The notes under the pieces: model-generated
Seen by the model: the letters and a program-made list of their open reading frames with translations, nothing else
What the model was told of the DNA's origin: nothing
The model's database searches: none
Shown here: positions 43,158 through 49,428 of the stretch, in pieces
How the letters are laid out: each line of letters opens with the position of its first letter
Position numbering within the stretch: position 1 is the first letter of the stretch
Assembly: GCA_001179505.1 (NCBI GenBank)
Contig: CDMY01000270.1
Span: 12,974 to 62,401, forward strand
Length of the DNA stretch: 49,428 bases
Reading direction: 5' to 3'
Origin: Vitrella brassicaformis
Taxonomy: Eukaryota > Sar > Vitrellaceae
Translations under genes and position numbers: made by a program

Positions 43158-46100
43158 GTGCAGGTGCTGCAGATGAAGACCTTCCTGGACAGAGCCGTGA
43201 CTGCCGCTAAGAGCGTCAAAGAGAGGGTGGAGCGGGAGTTTGATGACGCTATCAAAGATGGTGCAGAGAAACCGTCGGGGAGCCGCTCAGCAGCCCTCGC
43301 CAAACAACACACACACCAGCAGCAGTCGCCCTCGCCTCTACGCCAGGCCCCTGCACAGCTCGAGTCGGCCAAGGAGGTCGGCAAGCACCTCTGGAAGGGC
43401 GTCGGGACCTTCCTGAGCTCACAGTTCAACGAGCCTGGTGCTGACATGGGCGACGGACCTGACGCCTTTATTGGTGACCCGGGCGAGATGAGCGGCTTCA
43501 TGCATCTCGGCAGACAGGAGGCGCCGAAACCCCCGCCACCCAAGCCGCCACCGACCGACGAGGGCCCCCCCGCTCAGGCGAGCATGGCTATGCCATCGAT
43601 GCCGCCCCATCCGCTGATGCCCCGCCCACCGGCCGCTTCTCATCAGTCAAATGGCGTGCCCAAGCTGCCCCGCCCACCTGCCATGAGCCAAGGCCACGCG
43701 GCTCACGGGACCCACAGCGCGGAGAGGCCGACGGACGGCCAGACAGGCAAAAACGTTAGTCCTGTGCGGGCGGAGTTGATCAAGCCGTCTGCCTCTGCGG
43801 TCACAAAGCCTGCTCCTGCGCCTCCTGCTGCTGCTGCTGCTGCTGGGTCGGCCAAGGTTTCGTCACTCATCGACATCGATCTGGACGAAACACCACAAAC
43901 CAAGGTACGAGAGGAAGGGCCAACGACGTGAACACGCCATGGACTGTGATTGTGTGGTTGTCTGCTCTTCTGCACTGCAGGTTGGTGACAGTCGTCCACC
44001 AGTCAAGAGTTCTCTCGGCGCCCTTCTTGAAGAGCCCTCCCCGTCGGCCTTTGGTGCAGTGGGCGGGTGGGACACTGAAGACCTCTTTGCGCCAAAGGAC
44101 CCGACACCCACAGCAGCGCAGCCGCCCCAGCCACCACCACCACCACCAGTGACGTCTTCCCCTAGCTCGTCGTCGTCTCCCGTGACGCTCCGCACGGCTG
44201 TGTCGCATCCACTGGGCGGGCCCTCCCTCGACGTGCCGCAATCCGATGATGTCGCGAAGCAAGATGAGAAGATCGACGATGTCCCTGTGACGGAGGTGCC
44301 GACGGCGAGTGGTCCACAGGAAGGAGACAAAGTCGCTGAGGATGCGCCGCTGCTGGATCTGTACGCCACCGAGGAGGAGCCAAAAGTCGTGGAAGAGGCG
44401 GGCGCTGGCGACTCCCCCACGCTTGCTGCGGATGACGATGAGGGAGGTCTGGTTGGTGCTGGTCGAGAGGCCATGCTGATGGCTGCAGAGGACACGCCGC
44501 CCCAAGTACCCTTTCTCAGCGACCAAGGGCCCGAGGACGATCAACACGACGAGCCGACAGCCGAGTTACCAGCCTCCCCGCCGTCCGACGACATCGCACA
44601 AGACACACAAGCCCTGATCAAAGCATCCGACGAGCCCACCGAGGCCTCACCACCCCCCTGGTCTCCTCCTCCCACCCAAGCACCCGAACCCCAAGCCCCG
44701 ATGGAAGCCACTGCTGTGAGTCAGGGGGACGGCAGAGAAGAGGGAGAGGGGCATGAGGCTGTTGAGGAGGACAAGCTCGAGGGGCAGGAGCTGGCTGAGC
44801 TCCGTGAGTGTCTGCGAGCGCGTGATGATCGCATCCAGCGACTGGAATCTGAGCTGCGGCAGACGGAGGAGACCCTGAGGGAGAGGGAGAAACAGCTGGA
44901 GAAGAAGGTGAGTGGATGTGTGGGCTGACTGGCTGCGGCAGCATCGATGCAGCAATGTTTGTGTGTTTGTGTGGTCAGGCGGTTCAGTTGTCAGAGGTGC
45001 TGGATGGTGCATCGCAGACCGACAGCTACATTAGAAGGGTCCAAGAACTTGAGGACCAGGTGAGCAGCACACAGGCCAAAGACGCCCTCCCCAATGCCCG
45101 GCCATCCTCCTCTGTCACTCCCTTGTGCAGGTGTCGTCACTTGAGGCGACCAAGGCGACCCATCTGAGCGACATGGAGAAACTCACTAGCGAAAACGACG
45201 CACTCAAGGTCAGAACACGCCACAACAAATGCACACACGCACACACGCAGAACAAACCAAAGTGCCGTGTGAATCGGTTCAATCAGGCCGAGTTGGCGTC
45301 TGCATCTGAGAACCACGAGGGTGCGCTGCAGGAGGGCCACCGCATGTCCAAGGAGCTGGGCGAGACACAAGCCAGATACAGGAAGGCCAAGAAAGACCTG
45401 GATGTAAGCGACATGGTTGGATGGATGGATGACACGGCCGATGTGCGTGTGTATGCAGCAAACACCGTCATGTGCACTGTGTATTGCGTATATATTGCTT
45501 TGCTTCAGGCGGCCGATAGGCGAGCCGAGCAGCTGACGGGTCAGGTGTCGGGGCTGCAGAAGAGGGTCGACACACTGCAGCAGGAAGCCGCAGATAAGAC
45601 CGCACTCGAGACAAAGGTCAGCCACTTGCAAAGGCAGCCACATCCTGTTTGGATGGATATATGCAGCCGAAGAGGCAGACGCAGACTTACGTGTGCGCGA
45701 ATGTGTGCTTTTGCAGTTGGCTGAGTTGGAGTCCGATGCGCAGAAGTCCCAGGGCCAGCTCGAAGCCGCCAAACGAGACGCCGCGGACGCCAAGCAGAAA
45801 CTCACCGACCTCACCAAGAGATACAAGTACACAAGATGATAGGAAGCGAGCAAAAGGTATGTGGAGTCATCATTTGCCGTCCTTGTGCCCCACCAGGGAG
45901 GCGAGTGCGGCCACACAGGGCTTCAACCAGACGAAGGACGCGCTGGAGACGCTTCAGCGTGAGAAGGTGGAGCTGCTCGAGGTCAATCAGGAGCTGCAGG
46001 AACGTATACAGGTATGGGCGCACACACCACACCCATGGCAGCACCCATTGCTGCGTTTGCAGGATGTCCACGCGCAAATGAGTACCCTGGAGCGGAGTCA

Positions 46101-47697
46101 CGAGGAGACCGTCAAGAACCTCAGAGCCGAGGCGGCTCACTACGCAGCCCACCTGGAGGTGGCACAGGTCTGCATGCTCACACCACAGCCAATACAGCAC
46201 GAGAGCGGACGGTTTGCATGTGGTGTGTTTTCTGGTTGGTCAGGCCGATTTCGCCAAGGCGACAGCGCCCTTCGTCGCACGGGTCACCGAGGTTGAGGAA
46301 CGGCTCAAAAACGAACGGTAGGTACATCGACAGCAAAGCTATGGCAATGTGATGGTGATGTCGTCAACCACTGTTTGCTGCTGCTGTCCATTCGCTGTGT
46401 GCAGTGAGCGTCTGCACAGTCAGCTGAGCAGCCGTGACGTGGAGCTGCAGGAGGTCAAGCAGAAGCTCAGCGAGGCCTCACTCAGGCTGCAGCAGACAGA
46501 CGCAGCCCTCACACAACTCAAGATGGACGCCAAGGACAAGGACGACGAGCGGCGTGAGGCTCAGAGGGACGCCAGAAGTGCACGCGCTGAGCTGGAGAGC
46601 ACGAAAGAGGAGATGGCAAGACTGCAGACGGAGGTCGGGCACACAGCCAGAGAGAGAGGAAGGCTTGGATACGGACTGCAACTCATGCATTGTGTCTTGT
46701 TTTGTGTCGTTTCGGTGCGCTGTTCAGATGTCGCAGCTGCGGCGGTCGGTTGACACCAAGCAGGGTGAGGTTGATGCAGCCAAGGAAGCCCACCAACAGG
46801 AGGCCAAGAAGCTCAGAAAACAGCTGGACGATGCCGCAGCAACTCTCAAGGTACAACAGGACACACCACACATATAGCGCTATCCATTCACCTGTTGGCC
46901 AACATGCAGATGGAATCGGAGCGGAGTGAGGCGCTGAGCAAGCAGCTGGCCCACCTGCGGTCGACTTTGTCGCAGCCGCCCACCCCCACCTCCCCCCAGC
47001 CCTCGCCATTCGACTCACCGCCAGGCGGACGGCCCGAAAGGGGCATGACCAGTGACTCGCTGGGCGACCTGGGCTCACCCAGGTCGTCCGGTCCTCTGGC
47101 ATCACTCGGCACAGGGCCGCTACCCCACCCAACGGAGCTGTTCAACGGTCAGTTGGAGCACCACGTGTCGTTAGCTCCCAGCCGGCCAGCATTTGTGTGT
47201 GTGTCTTGGTTGTGTGTATGTCTGCAGGCACAGAGGAGTCCCGGCAGCTGCTTCGTTTGCGTGCCGATTTGCGGCTGGCGCAGGAGCAGAAGGAAGAGTT
47301 CGAGAAGGCCTGTGTGAGGCTGGCACACGAAACTGACCAACTCAAGTAGGCACAACTGACACAAAAGCATCCATGAAGCGGCAACAGTTGATGTGTTTGT
47401 GTGTGTGTGTGTGTGTGTGTCTGCCGCAGGCACAAGTTGAGCGATTACGAGGAGCTAAAGGGCGAGCTCAGCGGACTGCAACAAAAGTGAGCTGGCCATG
47501 ACAAATCACACACACACACATGGCCTCCTTTCTGTCGCATTCGTGTCAGGTTCGAGGGCGCCCTTCAGTGCATCGGGGAGCTGACAGAGAGCCTGGACGA
47601 GCAGCGTGATGTTGTGGAGATGTATCGCAAGCAAGTCAATCAGTATTTTGCAACCAAGGATGGGGCGGGCACAGGAGACCCAGCGACCGCCAAGTGA
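43158..47697 (+). CDS. TMF-like golgin, long coiled-coil protein
   Basis: About 17 exons, the first two large (43158-43903 and about 43981-44907), then many short ones to the stop at 47697. The N-terminus (MKTFLDRAVTAAKSVKERVE; KHLWKGVGTFLSSQF) is an amphipathic helix region. A long Pro/Ala/acidic disordered stretch follows, including GWDTEDLF. From about residue 530 on it is almost pure heptad coiled coil rich in Glu, Gln, Lys and Leu, interrupted by a Ser/Pro linker (about 46960-47150). The final helix, LQCIGELTESLDEQRDVVEM followed by YRKQVNQYF, resembles the conserved C-terminal Rab6-binding helix of TMF1 (ARA160), a Golgi tether. The start at 43158 or 43170 (both Met, same frame) is undecided. 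Other golgins or coiled-coil proteins remain possible. Confidence 0.65.
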
Positions 47698-48924
47698 GAT
47701 ACAGATGGATGGATGGATGGATGGACGGATGGGGCGCCGAGACGGCCAGCCAGCCAGGCCAGTGAGGGCGTCTGAGACGTAGCAATTAATTCATGAGAAA
47801 GGGCATGTGCATGTCATTGGGACGTTGGCCTGTGTGTGTAGTGTCGCTTTGTTTGTCCAGCCAGCAGCTTTGGTCGGTGTGCTGTCTGACCGAGGAATAA
47901 GTAGGTGCGTGTGTAGGCGACTCTATCTGTGATGGACCGCTTCTGCGACGTGCGCATATCCTCACTCACTCCACACGCGCATTCGTGAGAACAGGATTTG
48001 CGCACACACTCACGCAGACATCTGTCTGTCTGTCTACAAACATGTCACGGATGAGGCCATTCCCATGCACCAAGCAAATCATGCGTGGGGTAGTTACACC
48101 GTCCCCGCCACCATGGTCACCAGACAGACAAAGATGGGCATCATATGACGCGGCCTCGCCGCGATGGGGCCAAGGACATGACGAACTTTAGCGGCCGTCA
48201 GGACGAACCGCTGCGGGAGCCACTCCTGCTGCGGGAGCTGGCCCAGCCGGGCCGATTGAGCCGCCACATGACGACTCACCTTGTCGACCATCTGATGAAT
48301 GAATGAAGCACACGAGAGCAACACCGATCAAACGTATGTCTGTTGTGGGCTCCTTGACAGTCTGCTCACACCTGTGGTAGTGGCCTGCACACCAGACAAG
48401 CAACAAGCAAACGAACGCCCGATGAGTGGCTACCTTCCCCTGTAACCTTCCCCTGATTCATGGCAAACACTTCTACAGGCGACAGCAGCTGCTGAACCCC
48501 GCGGCGCATCCATCACGTCACCCAGCTGCACCATGGTAAGTATGTAGCAAGACGACACAAACACACAAACACCCTCTTCTCTTACCATAGTGGCTCTGGC
48601 AGCCTTAAGGCTTCGACAGGCTCTGAAACGCCCTTTTTTGTCATTGCAGTCGCGCCTTGCGGTCCTGTCCGGAGATGATGGGGCCTTGTGAGTGGGGATG
48701 CTGATCACTGCCGCATCGCGGGCGGACTGATTGCGGTGCATCCAGCTGCAGCTGCTTCATGGCCAGGGGCTCGATAGAGGCGCTCGTGTGAGGAGTTCTT
48801 CCCTGGAGATCCACTCAAACCCCAACCCTAACCCTTGAGTTGAGTTCTGCAGCAATTGGGAATCGGCTGGCTTTCAACCATGGCATGAAGTTGATCGGCC
48901 CTGCAGGAGCGTAGAGAGGGCGAA
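47698..48924. other. Intergenic region, simple repeats and telomere-like motif
   Basis: A GGAT tetramer array (about 47705-47730) follows the golgin stop. No convincing gene is seen from 47740 to 48924. At about 48820-48834 the sequence CCCCAACCCTAACCC, telomere-repeat-like, lies roughly 90 bp before the start of the next gene, comparable to the telomere-like word upstream of HSP90. No exact AGCTCGCA(A/G) word is present. Confidence 0.5.
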
Positions 48925-49428
48925 ATGGGCAACAACCACACTGCGGACCGCCATGGTGCCGTTATCGACGAACACACGCTGGACTTCCTCCACAAAGCCG
49001 ACAGAGATGCCCTCCACACGTATGCAGACCACACAGAAATGACATGAGGGAGGGGGAGCGGCAGTGAACAGGTGTGTGTGTCTGTGTGATGTGTGCTTGT
49101 GTATGTGTGCAGCCGGTCGGAGGTCGGCAGCCTCAGAGCCACGGCCCGTTTCCTCTGGGAAGTCGACTTCTCGGCCGCCGTCCTGAGCAACCGACTCAGT
49201 CGCTGCCTGGCGGCCAAGGGGCTGCACGCCATCATCGCATTCGACGCTCAGCTGGACCGCCCTCTGCTGCTGAAGGCCATCTGGCTGGTGGACACGCAGC
49301 AGTGGACCGAGGTGGCCAATGCGCTGCAGTTGGCGAGGCAGCGCGGCTTCTGCCAGCTGCCCATCACACTGGCTGTGGCCGACATGCAGCGTCACGATAG
49401 CAAACAGGTGGGCAGATGAGCGTGGGGC
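48925..49428 (+). CDS. MGN-family protein, copy 2 (5' part only)
   Basis: Partial gene running off the window. Exon 1, 48925-49019, encodes MGNNHTADRHG through DALHT. Exon 2, 49113-49407, continues RSEVGSLRATARFLWEVDFS to the SKQ before a GT donor at 49408. It is paralogous to the gene at 15889: the last 150 nt of the exon and the first 21 nt of the following intron are nearly identical (GTGGGCAGATGAGCGTGGGG in both). Here the codon matching the TAG of copy 1 is CAG. Copy 2 has an extra intron (49020-49112) absent from copy 1. The MGN start suggests N-myristoylation. Function is unknown; no domain recognised. Confidence 0.75.

Noticed and set aside
1-49428. Dinoflagellate spliced-leader relics at gene starts
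   Set aside because: The spliced-leader core (CCGTAGCCATTTTGGCTCAAG-like) was not seen upstream of any gene; the AGCTCGCA word does not match it.
1-49428. tRNA, rRNA or snRNA genes
   Set aside because: No cloverleaf with a GGTTCRA-type T-loop and no U6- or rRNA-like conserved blocks were recognised by eye; a covariance-model search would be decisive.

Overview
The window is nuclear DNA of an intron-rich eukaryote, most probably a photosynthetic alveolate; a chromerid such as Vitrella brassicaformis is my best guess, not a proof. Reasons: nearly every gene is split by many short introns (about 60-210 nt); a PsbP-domain protein carries what looks like a multi-part plastid/thylakoid presequence; a flagellar microtubule-inner-protein-like gene sits beside an alveolate-looking cytosolic HSP90; and there are no operons, Shine-Dalgarno sites or bacterial features.

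Layout: 1-1854 is microsatellite DNA. Genes then follow mostly as head-to-head pairs: hydrophobic/amphipathic protein (-, 1855-3881) with an N-myristoylated helical-repeat protein (+, 4121-6915); SLOG/DprA-like protein (-, 8659-10122) with ATG101 (+, 10420-11463); membrane-anchored GH16 plus apple/PAN protein (-, 12896-15815) with an unknown MGN-family gene carrying an in-frame TAG (+, 15889-17523, containing a 300-N gap); small single-TM protein (-, 17970-18747) with HSP90 (+, 18973-22221); peroxisomal-type mitochondrial-family carrier (-, 23864-26061) with TAF12 (+, 26107-26768); clathrin heavy chain (-, 27916-36534) with the PsbP protein (+, 36993-38461); a CIMIP2/FAM166-like ciliary protein (-, 39009-40687); a CCR4/Angel-type EEP domain protein lacking catalytic residues (-, 41239-42966) with a TMF-like golgin (+, 43158-47697); and a second, interrupted-by-window-end copy of the MGN gene (+, 48925 onward).

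The genes do not form a pathway; they are housekeeping functions of trafficking (clathrin, golgin), autophagy (ATG101), transcription (TAF12), chaperoning (HSP90), peroxisome, plastid and flagellum. The striking features are organisational. Short divergent intergenic regions (45-458 bp between start codons) contrast with long repeat-filled convergent ones. A 9-bp word, AGCTCGCA(A/G), occurs in six promoter-proximal regions and was not seen inside genes. Introns have a strand-specific TG-repeat bias. Other notable items are a 10-nt microexon, a GC-AG intron, a probable EEP pseudoenzyme, a nonsense codon in one of two recently duplicated genes, and a strong isolated 29-bp RNA-type hairpin.
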